Source of the DNA: Bacteroidia bacterium
GTDB taxonomy: Bacteria; Bacteroidota; Bacteroidia; B-17B0; Aurantibacillaceae
Reading direction: 5' to 3'
NCBI GenBank assembly: GCA_022841465.1
Contig: JALHRL010000015.1
Span: 22,720-86,719 of the forward strand
DNA length: 64,000 nt
Shown here: piece after piece, positions 26,681 to 35,417 of the stretch
How positions within the stretch are numbered: position 1 is the stretch's first letter
Layout: every line of letters starts with the position of its first letter
Program-made: the position numbers and the translations under genes
The notes under the pieces: generated by a model
Databases searched by the model: none
What the model was told of the DNA's origin: nothing
Seen by the model: the letters and a program-made list of their open reading frames with translations, nothing else

Positions 26681-27571
26681 ATGAAGAAATCAATTTTAGC
26701 CGTTTTAATTTTTACAAGCCCAATTTTATTTGCCCAAAAAATTAAAGTAGAAGAAGGAAGTGAGAAGTTTAGTAGCGGTTCTCAAAATGCAGCCAGCGCA
26801 ATAATTTATGAAGCCGATATTGATTTTGTTATAAAAGAATGGAAGAAAGTTTTAAAAGACTTTAAGCATGAAAAAGTAAAAGACGATAATAACGAAGTTT
26901 TTGGAGATAACATTACCATAAAAGATTGGGGAAACAATGCCGCAGATTTTTACACCAAATTTGTGGAAGATAAAAAAGCAAAAACAATTAAAATGAGCAC
27001 CGCCGTTGATTTGGGTGGCGCTTACGTTAAGTCGTCTGATAACAATGATAAATACAAATACATTGAAAAAATGACCAAGGAATTTGCAATAAAAATGAGC
27101 AAAGCGCCCATTGAAGACAAATTAAATGCTGCAAATAAAACTCTGGCAAAAGAGGAAGATAGATTGAGAGATTTGGAAAAAGAAAAGAAAAATTTACAGG
27201 ATGATATTGTAAATTACAAGAATAAAACTAATAAAGCAGAAAAAGAGGTTATTGTGAAAGAGGCAGAATTGGAGAAAAAGAAAGGAGAAGTTAATGTTCA
27301 AAAGAAAGTTGTGGATGCCAGTTCAGATGCAGTGAGTGAGCAAGCTAAATCGGCTAAAAAGATTTACGATAAATTAGAGGGCCAACAGAAGGATTTAGAA
27401 AAAGACATTAAAGAATTAAAAAGTGATATAAAAAACTACAAAGAAAAAATAGAAAAAGCAGAAAAGGATATAAAAACAAACGAAGAGAATCAAGAGAAAA
27501 AGAAAAAGGAAATTGAAGAGGCGAAAAAAGTAGTTGCAGAGATTAAGAAAAAATTAGACAGCATTGATTAA
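26681..27571 (+). CDS. Exported coiled-coil protein of unknown function
   Basis: The 296-residue product has a signal peptide (MKKSILAVLIFTSPILFAQ), a globular part (about 25-140) and a long Lys/Glu-rich coiled coil (about 145-290; heptad-like stretches such as DKLEGQQKDLEKDIKELKS). The periplasm is the likely location. No named domain is recognised. Its stop shares a base with the nif3 start (TAATG), so translation is probably coupled, although the exported protein and the cytosolic Nif3 have no evident shared pathway. Confidence 0.72.
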   Translation: MKKSILAVLIFTSPILFAQKIKVEEGSEKFSSGSQNAASAIIYEADIDFVIKEWKKVLKDFKHEKVKDDNNEVFGDNITIKDWGNNAADFYTKFVEDKKAKTIKMSTAVDLGGAYVKSSDNNDKYKYIEKMTKEFAIKMSKAPIEDKLNAANKTLAKEEDRLRDLEKEKKNLQDDIVNYKNKTNKAEKEVIVKEAELEKKKGEVNVQKKVVDASSDAVSEQAKSAKKIYDKLEGQQKDLEKDIKELKSDIKNYKEKIEKAEKDIKTNEENQEKKKKEIEEAKKVVAEIKKKLDSID

Positions 27572-28668
27572 TGATTTTAATTAAAGATGTAATAGGTGCC
27601 ATAGAAGAATTTGCACCATTAAGTTTTCAGGAAGAATACGATAATGCCGGTTTAATTACCGGTGATAAAAATTGGGAGTGTACAGGGGCTTTGTTATCTC
27701 TTGATTGCATTGAATCAGTTATTGAAGAAGCGATTAAGCTGAAATGCAATTTAATTATTGCACATCACCCAATTGTTTTTAAGGGATTGAAAAAAATTAC
27801 CGGCGCAAATTATGTTGAGCGCACCATTATTAAGGCAATTAAAAATGATATTGCAATTTATGCTTGTCATACTAATATAGATAATGTTCAAAACGGGGTA
27901 AATGCTAAAATAGCTGAAAGGTTAGGATTAATTAATACCAAGGTACTTGCGCCAAAAAACAACTTACTTAGAAAATTAGTGGTTTTTGTGCCAAATTCAC
28001 ATGCTGATATAGTAAGAGAAGCTTTGTTTACTGAAGGCGCAGGCAATATTGGTAATTATAGTAATTGTAGTTTTAATACTTCCGGAATAGGAACTTTTAA
28101 AGGAAACAACGAAAGTAATCCTTATCTGGGAAAGCCAAATGAATTAAGTAAAGAGGAGGAAACTAAAATAGAATGTGTTTTTGAATCTCATTTAGAAAAA
28201 GGAATAATTGCCGCTATGATAAAGGCGCACCCTTACGAAGAGGTTGCCTATGATGTTTTACAATTGGCTAACAAACATGATAATGTTGGCAGTGGTTTAA
28301 TTGGGGAATTACCTTCGGAAATGGAAGAAACCGCTTACTTACAACATGTTAAAGAAAAATTTAATCTTAAAACCCTGAAACACACAATTTTAACCAATAA
28401 AAAAGTTAAAAAAGTGGCTGTATGTGGAGGAAGCGGTATGTTTTTATTAAAAAACGCAATTAATTCTGGAGCAGATAGTTACATTTCTGCTGATTTTAAG
28501 TATCATGAGTATTTTGATGCTGATGGTAAAATATTGGTGGCAGATATAGGCCATTACGAGTCGGAGCAATACACACCAGAAATATTTTATGAGATTATTC
28601 AGAAAAAATTTGCTAAATTCGCACTCCATTTATCGAAAACAAACACAAACCCGGTAAACTATTTTTAA
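27571..28668 (+). CDS. Nif3-like dinuclear metal centre protein (YqfO type)
   Basis: The 365-residue protein has the NIF3 metal-binding pattern: His65-His66 in IIAHHPIVFKG, Asp104 in CHTNIDN, and the C-terminal HYESE segment near residue 330. An inserted domain of about 100 residues in the middle (about 130-230) matches the YqfO-like longer subgroup. Family members form hexameric toroids and are suggested to act as GTP cyclohydrolase I type 2 or a metal chaperone, but this is not settled. It is followed 5 bases later by a zinc-ribbon protein, a pair that commonly occurs together in bacteria. Confidence 0.92.
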   Translation: MILIKDVIGAIEEFAPLSFQEEYDNAGLITGDKNWECTGALLSLDCIESVIEEAIKLKCNLIIAHHPIVFKGLKKITGANYVERTIIKAIKNDIAIYACHTNIDNVQNGVNAKIAERLGLINTKVLAPKNNLLRKLVVFVPNSHADIVREALFTEGAGNIGNYSNCSFNTSGIGTFKGNNESNPYLGKPNELSKEEETKIECVFESHLEKGIIAAMIKAHPYEEVAYDVLQLANKHDNVGSGLIGELPSEMEETAYLQHVKEKFNLKTLKHTILTNKKVKKVAVCGGSGMFLLKNAINSGADSYISADFKYHEYFDADGKILVADIGHYESEQYTPEIFYEIIQKKFAKFALHLSKTNTNPVNYF

Positions 28669-28673
28669 AGACT

Positions 28674-29447
28674 ATGTGCGCAAAAATTAAAGAAAAAATC
28701 GATGCTTCTGTTGAAGGGAAATTAAAAGCCTTATACCAATTACAATTAATTGATAGTAAAATTGACCGCTTACGTACAATAAGAGGTGAATTACCACTTG
28801 AAGTTAGTGATTTGGAAGATACAGTTGCAGGATTAGAAACCCGTGTGGTAAATTTAGAAGAAGAGTTAGCAGAACTTGAAAATCAGTTAAATGAAAAGAA
28901 ACAAGCAATAAAAGATTTTCAATCAAACATTAAAAAATACGAGTCGCAACAGAATAAAGTACGTAACAATCGTGAGTACGATGCGATTACCAAGGAAATT
29001 GAATTCCAAAATTTAGAAATTCAATTAGCTGAAAAACGTATTAAAGAAGCAAAAGCTGCTTTAATTATTAAAACAGAATTATTAGAGAAGAGCAGAGAAG
29101 AGTTTGAAGAAAGACAAAAAGATTTAAAAATTAAGAAGAGCGAGTTAGATGAGATTATTGCTGAAACTGAAAAAGATGAAAAGCAATTACTTATTGATAG
29201 CGAAACAGCTTCTTCGGGAATTGAAGATAGATTATTAAATGCGTACAAGCGAATTCGCGCAAACACTCGTAATGGTTTAGCGGTAGTAGCAGTTGAGCGT
29301 GATGCTTGCGGAGGATGTTTTAATAAAATTCCACCACAACGTCAGTTAGATATCAGAACAAACAAAAAACTTATTGTTTGCGAACATTGCGGTAGGGTTT
29401 TAGTTGATGGAATGTTGATTCCGGATACAGGAGTAGAAGCACAATAA
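28674..29447 (+). CDS. C4-type zinc-ribbon protein with long coiled coil
   Basis: The 257-residue protein is helical over about 20-185 (long coiled coil, LETRVVNLEEELAELENQ) and ends in a four-cysteine zinc ribbon: CGGC (about 213-216) and CEHC (about 237-240), with the linker PPQRQLDIRTNKK. This is the zf-RING_7 (PF02591) architecture, often next to nif3. Proposed roles of relatives include nucleic-acid binding and control of ribosome or RNA turnover; none is proven for this one. Its end is followed by a terminator at 29466-29497. Confidence 0.9.
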   Translation: MCAKIKEKIDASVEGKLKALYQLQLIDSKIDRLRTIRGELPLEVSDLEDTVAGLETRVVNLEEELAELENQLNEKKQAIKDFQSNIKKYESQQNKVRNNREYDAITKEIEFQNLEIQLAEKRIKEAKAALIIKTELLEKSREEFEERQKDLKIKKSELDEIIAETEKDEKQLLIDSETASSGIEDRLLNAYKRIRANTRNGLAVVAVERDACGGCFNKIPPQRQLDIRTNKKLIVCEHCGRVLVDGMLIPDTGVEAQ

Positions 29448-29465
29448 TTTGTAATAAATGAAATT

Positions 29466-29497
29466 AAAAAGCCGGAATTTAACCTCCGGCTTTTTTT
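29466..29497. terminator. Bidirectional intrinsic terminator between the zinc-ribbon gene and SUI1
   Basis: AAAAAGCCGGA pairs with TCCGGCTTTTT around an 8-base loop and has T runs in both directions. The right arm and loop lie inside the last five codons and stop of the convergent SUI1 gene. Confidence 0.85.
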
Positions 29498-29823
29498 GCT
29501 TTATATCCTAAATCAGCTAGTATTTTTAAAAGTTTATCTCTGTGATCTCCTTGTATAAGAATATTACCTTCTTTAACGGAGCCGCCACCGCCACATTTTT
29601 GTTTTAATAATTTACCTAAAGCTTCTATATCTGAAACAGTTCCAATAAAGCCATTTACCCGGCTTACTAATTTACCGCCGCCTAATCTGTCTAAAAAAAT
29701 TCTTAAATCTTGCTGCTGTGGAGGCAGAGTGTTTTCTGTTTCGTTTTCATCCGTTTCGTATTTAAAGTTAGGATTTGTACTATAAACTATGTTTATATTT
29801 TTTTTATTTTTTTTGCCGCTCAT
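29479..29823 (-). CDS. SUI1/eIF1-family translation initiation factor (YciH-like)
   Basis: The 114-residue protein has a low-complexity basic N-terminus and a SUI1 domain (about 35-112). This contains the family segments LDRLGGGKLVSRVNGFIG, KQKCGGGGSVKEGNILIQGD and HRDKLLKILADLGY. Bacterial YciH acts in initiation fidelity or stress-related translation control. It overlaps the upstream TPR gene by 4 bases (ATGA). The last codons (KKAGG) and the stop are built from the terminator hairpin shared with the convergent gene. Confidence 0.92.
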   Translation of the reverse strand: MSGKKNKKNINIVYSTNPNFKYETDENETENTLPPQQQDLRIFLDRLGGGKLVSRVNGFIGTVSDIEALGKLLKQKCGGGGSVKEGNILIQGDHRDKLLKILADLGYKAKKAGG

Positions 29824-30911
29824 TTTTTAAATTTTAAAATGTAAAACAAAATAAAAATACTTCCACCTATTAATAAAGACAACATTAGGTATGGAAATTT
29901 AAAGAAATTTTTTTCAGTTAATTTAGTGCTTTCTTTTTCGGAAAAAGTGTATTCGTTAACAATTGATTTATTAATTAGTTCTATACTGTCTTTTAGCAGG
30001 GTGTATCTTTTAAAGGCGTTTAAGGCCATTTCAAAATTACTTTCACCTTCATAAATTTCCGATTGTAATTTATATAACTGACATTTTGCCTCCGTGTAAT
30101 CGTATGCAGTACAAAAACTATCAGCCTTTGCTAAATAAAATTTACTGTTTGCAAAATCTTTTAAATAGTAAAATGCTTTGGCTAAGTTTAAATAACTGTC
30201 TGTTTTTTCAAATTCATTTTCCATTATGTCTTTTGCCTTTAATGCATCAAAACAATTGTTAATGGCAATTTCATAATTCCCTTTAGTTATGTTTAAATAA
30301 GATAAATTATTTAAAGCCATTGCTTCTATTTCATAATCAACAATTGTTTTAGAAATTTTGTAAGCATTGTAAAAGTATTTTTCAGCCTCATTTAATTGGT
30401 TTTGCGCCACTTTTAATACGCCTAAATTTATATAACAATTTCCGCATTGTTTTTCGTTTCCAATTTTACTATTAATTTGTAGCGCACTTAAATAACTTAA
30501 TTCGGCGGCTTCGTAATTTTTTAAATCAGAATAAATGTTTCCTAAATTAGTTTCGCTTAGGGCAATACCATATTCATCTTTCAATTCTTCTCTTATAGCC
30601 AAAGCTTTTTTATGAAAGGATAATGCAGTTTTTAAATCTCCTTTTTTATAATATAAAATACCCATTAAATTATATGCTTTAGCAATATGCTTTTGCGATT
30701 TTGATTGTAGTGCAAAATATTCAGCTTGTTTAGCACAGTTGTAAGCATATTGAGGTACTTTATTGCGTGTTTCAAAACCTTCTAAATAAAATAAATTCAC
30801 TTTTTCAGTATCTGAATTTATTTTAACAGAAGTGTATAAAAGTGAATCGAAGTTCTGAGCGTAAGAAATGGTAAAACTTAATATAAAAACCAGGGCTAAT
30901 TGTTTTTGCAT
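29820..30911 (-). CDS. Exported TPR protein with C-terminal membrane anchor
   Basis: The 363-residue protein begins with a signal peptide (MQKQLALVFILSFTISYAQ). It carries about six tandem tetratricopeptide repeats (about 50-320, e.g. IAKAYNLMGILYYKKGDLKT and ALSETNLGNIYSDLKNY) and ends with a single membrane helix and basic tail (about 340-363, LLIGGSIFILFYILKFKK). The layout resembles the sensor part of Bacteroidota TPR-type regulators or kinases but there is no catalytic or DNA-binding domain. It overlaps SUI1 by 4 bases and is divergent from the M61 peptidase. Confidence 0.82.
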   Translation of the reverse strand: MQKQLALVFILSFTISYAQNFDSLLYTSVKINSDTEKVNLFYLEGFETRNKVPQYAYNCAKQAEYFALQSKSQKHIAKAYNLMGILYYKKGDLKTALSFHKKALAIREELKDEYGIALSETNLGNIYSDLKNYEAAELSYLSALQINSKIGNEKQCGNCYINLGVLKVAQNQLNEAEKYFYNAYKISKTIVDYEIEAMALNNLSYLNITKGNYEIAINNCFDALKAKDIMENEFEKTDSYLNLAKAFYYLKDFANSKFYLAKADSFCTAYDYTEAKCQLYKLQSEIYEGESNFEMALNAFKRYTLLKDSIELINKSIVNEYTFSEKESTKLTEKNFFKFPYLMLSLLIGGSIFILFYILKFKK

Positions 30912-30958
30912 AACGCTTTAAATATATAAATTTAAACGTTTAGAAAATAACCTTGTTT

Positions 30959-32686
30959 ATGATTAAGTATTTGTTTTATCAGAAAAATCCTGCATCTCAT
31001 TATGTGTACATTGATATGGAATTTGAGGTGGCAAGCGATGATAATATTCAAATTCAATTACCTTCATGGCGACCCGGCCGTTATGAATTGGGAAATTTTG
31101 CTAAGAATATTAAAAAACTGGAAGCTTTTGGTAAGGATGGAAAGTCTTTAAGTATTAGAAAACTCACTAAAGATTTGTGGGAAATAGATTGTGTTAATAC
31201 CGAAAATGTAAAAATTACGTATAGCTATTACGCAGCAGAACTAAATGCCGGTGCCTGTTATGCTGATACAGAGCAGCTTTACATAAATCCTATTCATTGT
31301 TGCTTTAGTGTAATAGGTAAGGAAAATAAGGAGCATCAAATTACCTTAAACATTCCTACCGAATATAAAATAGCCACTTCGTTGGATAAAAAAGGGAATG
31401 TGCTAATTGCAAAAAATTTTGAAGAGCTAGTTGATTCTCCTTTCATCGCCTCTGCTAGTATTCTTACAGATACGTATGAGGAGTACAGCACAAAATTTTA
31501 TTTACATTTTGTAGGGAATTGTAAACCCGATTTTAATGAAATTAAAGCAGATTTTAAAAAGTTTACGGCATACCTGTATAATTTTTGGGGCGATTTTCCT
31601 TTTCCTGAATATCATTTTTTGTTTCAAATTACTCCGCAAAAATTTTATCATGGAGTAGAGCACTTAAAAAATACAGTTATTGCATTAGGCCCGGGTTACG
31701 CATTGCACGATAAAAATGTTTACGAAGATTTATTAGGCGTTAGCTGTCACGAATTATTTCATGCCTGGAATATTAAAACAATTAGGCCAAAAGAAATGCT
31801 TCCTTATAATTATACAAAGGAAAATTACGCCAACACAGGCTTTGTTTACGAAGGTTTTACAACTTATTATGGCGATAAACATTTGTTGTGCAGTAACGTT
31901 TTTTCTACCGAACAGTATTTAATTACTTTAGAGGAAAGATTAGATAAACATTTTCATAATTACGGTAGATATAATTTAAGTGTGGCCGATAGCAGTTGGG
32001 ATACTTGGTTAGATGGGTATATGCCCGGAGCTCCTTACCGAAAAACAAATATTTATGATGAAGGCAGCTTAATTGCTTTTATGTTGGATATAAAAATGAT
32101 GCAAGCTACCGCAAATAAAAAATCATTAAAAGATGTTTGCAGAAAGTTGTATAATGATTTTGGTAAAAAGCGAAAAGGATATTCTTTTCAGGATATTGTA
32201 AATTTAGTAAATGAAATTTCTGAAAAAGAATTGACTGCTTTTTTTGAAAAATATGTTTTAAATGCCGCTGATTTTGAAGAAGAACTAGCGCCTTGTTTTA
32301 ATTACATTGGTTGGAATTTAGAAAAAATAGAGAGTTTATTAATGAACGAGAATAAATTTGGCTTTAAAACAATAGATAACGGACAGTTTGCTAAAGTTGC
32401 ATTAGTTGCCCCCTATTCACCTGCCTGGAAATGTGGTATTTTTAATAACGATGATATAATTGGTGTAAACGGAACAATAGTAAGAAACAATTTAAGCCAA
32501 TTGTTAAATTATTATGTTAACGAACCCGTTATTTCTTTGCAAGTTGTGTCAAATGACAAAATTAAAACACTTGAATTGCAGCAAGATAATTATGAAAAAA
32601 CTTGGTTTTTTAAATCAAAGATTAAGCCCATTGAAATGCAGACTGAATTACAAAAACAGGCATTAAAAACTTGGTTAACTAATTAG
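30959..32686 (+). CDS. M61-family metallopeptidase with PDZ domain
   Basis: I start at ATG 30959 (575 residues); a TTG two codons earlier is possible. The N-terminal beta domain (1-170) is followed by a thermolysin-like catalytic domain with the zinc motif HELFH (264-268, CHELFHAWNIKTIRP) and the third ligand Glu297 (YEGFTTYYGD). A C-terminal PDZ-like segment (about 465-545; APYSPAWKCGIFNNDDIIGVNG) completes the glycyl-aminopeptidase-like architecture. No signal peptide is visible, so it is probably cytoplasmic. A full catalytic set is present. Confidence 0.93.
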   Translation: MIKYLFYQKNPASHYVYIDMEFEVASDDNIQIQLPSWRPGRYELGNFAKNIKKLEAFGKDGKSLSIRKLTKDLWEIDCVNTENVKITYSYYAAELNAGACYADTEQLYINPIHCCFSVIGKENKEHQITLNIPTEYKIATSLDKKGNVLIAKNFEELVDSPFIASASILTDTYEEYSTKFYLHFVGNCKPDFNEIKADFKKFTAYLYNFWGDFPFPEYHFLFQITPQKFYHGVEHLKNTVIALGPGYALHDKNVYEDLLGVSCHELFHAWNIKTIRPKEMLPYNYTKENYANTGFVYEGFTTYYGDKHLLCSNVFSTEQYLITLEERLDKHFHNYGRYNLSVADSSWDTWLDGYMPGAPYRKTNIYDEGSLIAFMLDIKMMQATANKKSLKDVCRKLYNDFGKKRKGYSFQDIVNLVNEISEKELTAFFEKYVLNAADFEEELAPCFNYIGWNLEKIESLLMNENKFGFKTIDNGQFAKVALVAPYSPAWKCGIFNNDDIIGVNGTIVRNNLSQLLNYYVNEPVISLQVVSNDKIKTLELQQDNYEKTWFFKSKIKPIEMQTELQKQALKTWLTN

Positions 32687-32780
32687 TTTAGATAACTTGT
32701 TGAAAACTTGACATTGGCCTAAATTAACAAGTGTTAAAAAATGTTTTCTTTGTATTATATAAACTTTAAAACTTTAAAAA

Positions 32781-33251
32781 ATGGAAGAAACAACACAAAC
32801 GAACACAGGTACGGCAGCAGCTCCGGCAAGACCTACCTTTTTAACCGTACTTTGTATTTTGTCATTTATAGCGGCAGGTTTTGCTGTAATTGGTTACGTA
32901 TTTGTATTAACGGCAATGGGAGCAGCTACCGCAATAGCTTCTAATATGGAAGGTATGTCGGGCGAGGCAGGAGAAGCAAGCGCTGCAATTTCAGCTGCAA
33001 TGGAACATGCCGGACCAGGTGTAGGCTTAACTTGGGCTTATATTATTATTGGTTTTGTAACTGTTTTAGTTTCATTATTTGGTGTAATTAAAATGTGGAA
33101 ATTACAAAAGCAAGGATTTTTCTTATATGTTGGAGCAAATGTTGTTTCAATAATTATGTCAATCGTATACAGTGGATTTGGCGTAATGGGATTAATTTTC
33201 CCTGTATTATTTATTGTATTATACGGCTTAAATCTTAAACATTTAAAATAA
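32781..33251 (+). CDS. Small polytopic membrane protein, paralogue of 34104-34637
   Basis: The 156-residue protein has an Ala/Thr-rich cytoplasmic start, about four membrane helices and a short C-terminus NLKHLK. The segment PTFLTVLCILSFIAAGF and the ending YGLNLKHLK are echoed in the protein at 34104-34637 (PQFLVILCILSFICAGF, YALNLKHMK), so the two are paralogues that flank a DUF4190 and a DUF2752 gene. No domain name is certain and function is unknown. A terminator lies 16 bases after the stop, separating it from the next three genes. Confidence 0.8.
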   Translation: MEETTQTNTGTAAAPARPTFLTVLCILSFIAAGFAVIGYVFVLTAMGAATAIASNMEGMSGEAGEASAAISAAMEHAGPGVGLTWAYIIIGFVTVLVSLFGVIKMWKLQKQGFFLYVGANVVSIIMSIVYSGFGVMGLIFPVLFIVLYGLNLKHLK

Positions 33252-33266
33252 TTAGAACGAAACATT

Positions 33267-33297
33267 AAAAACCCTTTCGTAACTGAAAGGGTTTTTT
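33267..33297 (+). terminator. Intrinsic terminator inside the small membrane protein cluster
   Basis: AAAAACCCTTTCgtaactGAAAGGGTTTTTT forms an 8-9 base-pair stem with a T tract, located between the 156-residue protein and the DUF4190 gene. Confidence 0.85.
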
Positions 33298-33313
33298 ACT
33301 TAAAAAAACAAAT

Positions 33314-33709
33314 ATGGAACAAACATCAAATCAAAACACAAATTCAACTGCCGGAAAAGGAATGGGCTTAGCCGGTTTAATTGTTGGTATAGTAGCCGTT
33401 TTATTTTCTTTTATTCCTTGTTTAGGAATGTACGCCATTATACCGGCGGTTGTAGGTATTATTTTAAGTGCAATTTCAATGTCACAGGCAGGTAAAGCCG
33501 GCGCACCAAAAGGTATGGCAATTGGTGGATTAATTTGTTCGGTTATTGCCGTTCTTGTTGCATTGTATTGGGTATATGTTACCATGTTTGTAGCAAACGA
33601 AGCAGGTAATGCAATTTTAAATGAAATAGAAAAATCGGGTGCATTAGATTCATTAAATAAGGCACTTGATCAAATTAAAGAGATTACTGATACAATGAAT
33701 ACTCAATAA
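33314..33709 (+). CDS. DUF4190-domain membrane protein
   Basis: The 131-residue protein has two or three hydrophobic helices (about 16-50 and 68-95) in the Gly/Ala-rich pattern LAGLIVGIVAVLFSFIPCLG and GMAIGGLICSVIAVLVALYW, diagnostic of DUF4190. A charged C-terminal helix follows (about 100-131). The family is widespread in bacterial small membrane proteins without a known role. It is 4 bases before the DUF2752 gene, indicating an operon. Confidence 0.83.
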   Translation: MEQTSNQNTNSTAGKGMGLAGLIVGIVAVLFSFIPCLGMYAIIPAVVGIILSAISMSQAGKAGAPKGMAIGGLICSVIAVLVALYWVYVTMFVANEAGNAILNEIEKSGALDSLNKALDQIKEITDTMNTQ

Positions 33710-33713
33710 TTAT

Positions 33714-34100
33714 ATGCGTAATTTTAACGCGTATTTTATTATTAATTTATTTTTTTTAATGTTAATAGGAGTAAGCTTGGCTTATTCCTATTTTTTTTAT
33801 CCCAATAATCACCCTGTTAATTGCCCTATTAAAGAAATTACCGGAAAAAATTGCGCAAGTTGTGGATTTTCCAGAGCTTTTTCTTCGTACACTCATTTTC
33901 AGTTTAGAGAAGGTTTAAGCTTTAATAAAAATTCGTTATTGGTATTTTTGTTTTTTAATTTACAGTTTTTGTATAGAGGAATTGTAGTTGTTTTAATAAC
34001 GGTTTTTAGGAAAGAAATTACATCATCGGTAATAAAATGGGATATTGTGCTAAGTATTCTAACTTTTTTATTTGCATTTTTGCCTATGCTAATTAATTAA
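33714..34100 (+). CDS. DUF2752 membrane protein
   Basis: The 128-residue protein has three membrane helices and the DUF2752 signature between helices one and two: CPIKEITGKNCASCGFSRAF with three cysteines (CP..., CxxCGxxR). The conserved Cys and Arg suggest a structural or redox motif, but the function of the family is unknown. It sits 4 bases after the DUF4190 gene and 3 bases before the 177-residue paralogue. Confidence 0.85.
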   Translation: MRNFNAYFIINLFFLMLIGVSLAYSYFFYPNNHPVNCPIKEITGKNCASCGFSRAFSSYTHFQFREGLSFNKNSLLVFLFFNLQFLYRGIVVVLITVFRKEITSSVIKWDIVLSILTFLFAFLPMLIN

Positions 34101-34103
34101 ATT

Positions 34104-34637
34104 ATGGAAATTCAAAACGAGAATATAGAATTTAATGAGCAAGCAATGGCTCCAAAAAAACCACAGTTTTTAGTTATACTTTGTATACTGTCTTTTATTT
34201 GTGCTGGTTTTGTATTTATTTCAACTATTTATGGTGTTATTATGAATACACCGGAGAAACAAATGGAGAATATTGAGAGAATGCGAGAGTTTAGTCCTGC
34301 CGGAGCCGATCAATTAGAGCAAGCTTTAATTGAACAGCAAAACAGTGTAATGGGGCAAATACAGCCTTATTTAAGTATATTATTTGTTTTAATTAGTTTT
34401 TTGGGTGTGCTGCAAATGTACCATCTAAAAAAAACGGGCTTTTATATTTACACTTTTGCAGAATTATTTCCTTTAGTATTTATGTTTTTTAGCAGTAAAG
34501 AAACGGTTGGAATTTTAAAAATTAGTATGGGTGAAGAATCGGGCGAAATGGCTGCTTATTTGGGTATGGCCGTAGTATTGGTGTTTGATTTAGCATTTGT
34601 TGTAATGTATGCTTTAAATTTAAAGCATATGAAATAG
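34104..34637 (+). CDS. Small polytopic membrane protein, paralogue of 32781-33251
   Basis: The 177-residue protein has four predicted membrane helices and shares its first helix (PQFLVILCILSFICAGF) and its end (YALNLKHMK) with the protein at 32781-33251. The middle differs, with a charged loop (ENIERMREFSPAGADQLEQALIE, about 54-76) on one side of the membrane. Three bases separate it from the DUF2752 stop. No known family; the repeated ends suggest a local duplication with the DUF4190/DUF2752 pair between. Confidence 0.8.
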   Translation: MEIQNENIEFNEQAMAPKKPQFLVILCILSFICAGFVFISTIYGVIMNTPEKQMENIERMREFSPAGADQLEQALIEQQNSVMGQIQPYLSILFVLISFLGVLQMYHLKKTGFYIYTFAELFPLVFMFFSSKETVGILKISMGEESGEMAAYLGMAVVLVFDLAFVVMYALNLKHMK

Positions 34638-34708
34638 ACTGTTTACTTTGAAAACAAATGCAAATAATTAACGTGTTGTTGCACACAGTAATTTATAGTA
34701 TATAAAAT

Positions 34709-35173
34709 CTAATTTTCTTTGTAAACAAAATTATTAGTTAATAAAACTCTTTCTGATTTTAAATCAAATAATTCTATTTTAATTTCTTTTAAATCAGTGG
34801 TTCCATCTACTTCTATTTGTTCTTTATAACTTGGCGTTTTTTTAGCCGGTTTACTTTCTGTGTTTGCTTCTGTAAAAATTAACCGGTATTTCATGCCGGG
34901 TGTATGGATTAGTTTAAAAACATTTTCTTGATTGGTTTTTTGAAAAGTGGCATTGTAAATATGTAATGCAATAGAAGGCTTTTTGTTATCGGAAATTTTA
35001 TAATAAAACAAATCTGTTTTGTTTTTAGTAACTAAAGAATCTTTCCCTTCTCCAATTTTAAAAAAATAAATTTGATCTTGTGTACGTATTTTAACCTTAG
35101 TGTTTTCTTGAGAAAGCAAAACAGAGTGGGCGAGAAGCAATAAAAGAAAAATAAAAAAATTATTCTTTTTCAA
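34709..35173 (-). CDS. Exported hypothetical protein
   Basis: The 154-residue protein has an N-terminal signal peptide (MKKNNFFIFLLLLLAHSVLLSQ) and a beta-rich mature part with YFFKIGEGKDSLVTKNKTDLF and QIEVDGTTDLKEIKIELFDL. No conserved motif was recognised. Its start overlaps the tatA stop region by 14 bases, so it is the last gene of the small peptide-tatA-this gene run. Function cannot be inferred. Confidence 0.65.
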   Translation of the reverse strand: MKKNNFFIFLLLLLAHSVLLSQENTKVKIRTQDQIYFFKIGEGKDSLVTKNKTDLFYYKISDNKKPSIALHIYNATFQKTNQENVFKLIHTPGMKYRLIFTEANTESKPAKKTPSYKEQIEVDGTTDLKEIKIELFDLKSERVLLTNNFVYKEN

Positions 35174-35417
35174 TATCTATTTCTTTTTTAATAACCTGAA
35201 TTTGTTCTTCTACTTCGTTTGCCAAACCGCCGGTACTTTTGGCAATATCTTTCTGAATTTCGTTAGTAGCATTTTTAAATTCTCTTATTCCTTTACCTAA
35301 AGTTCTGGCAATATTCGGAATTCCTTTTCCGCCAAACATTAAAAGTATTACAAATAAAATTAAAATTACCTCGCCGCCGCCAAGGTTTAAGAATAATATG
35401 TACTTAAAGTTGATCAT
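35160..35417 (-). CDS. tatA: Twin-arginine translocase subunit TatA/TatE family
   Basis: The 85-residue protein has a short N-terminal stretch, one membrane helix (about 14-30; LGGGEVILILFVILLMFGGKGIP), an amphipathic helix (IARTLGKGIREFKNATNEIQKD) and a charged tail. This is the TatA layout (pore component of folded-protein export). The Bacteroidota-type segment LGGGE is present. Its ATG overlaps the TAA of the 35-residue peptide upstream by one base (TAATG). No tatC is in the window. Confidence 0.9.
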   Translation of the reverse strand: MINFKYILFLNLGGGEVILILFVILLMFGGKGIPNIARTLGKGIREFKNATNEIQKDIAKSTGGLANEVEEQIQVIKKEIDIEKE

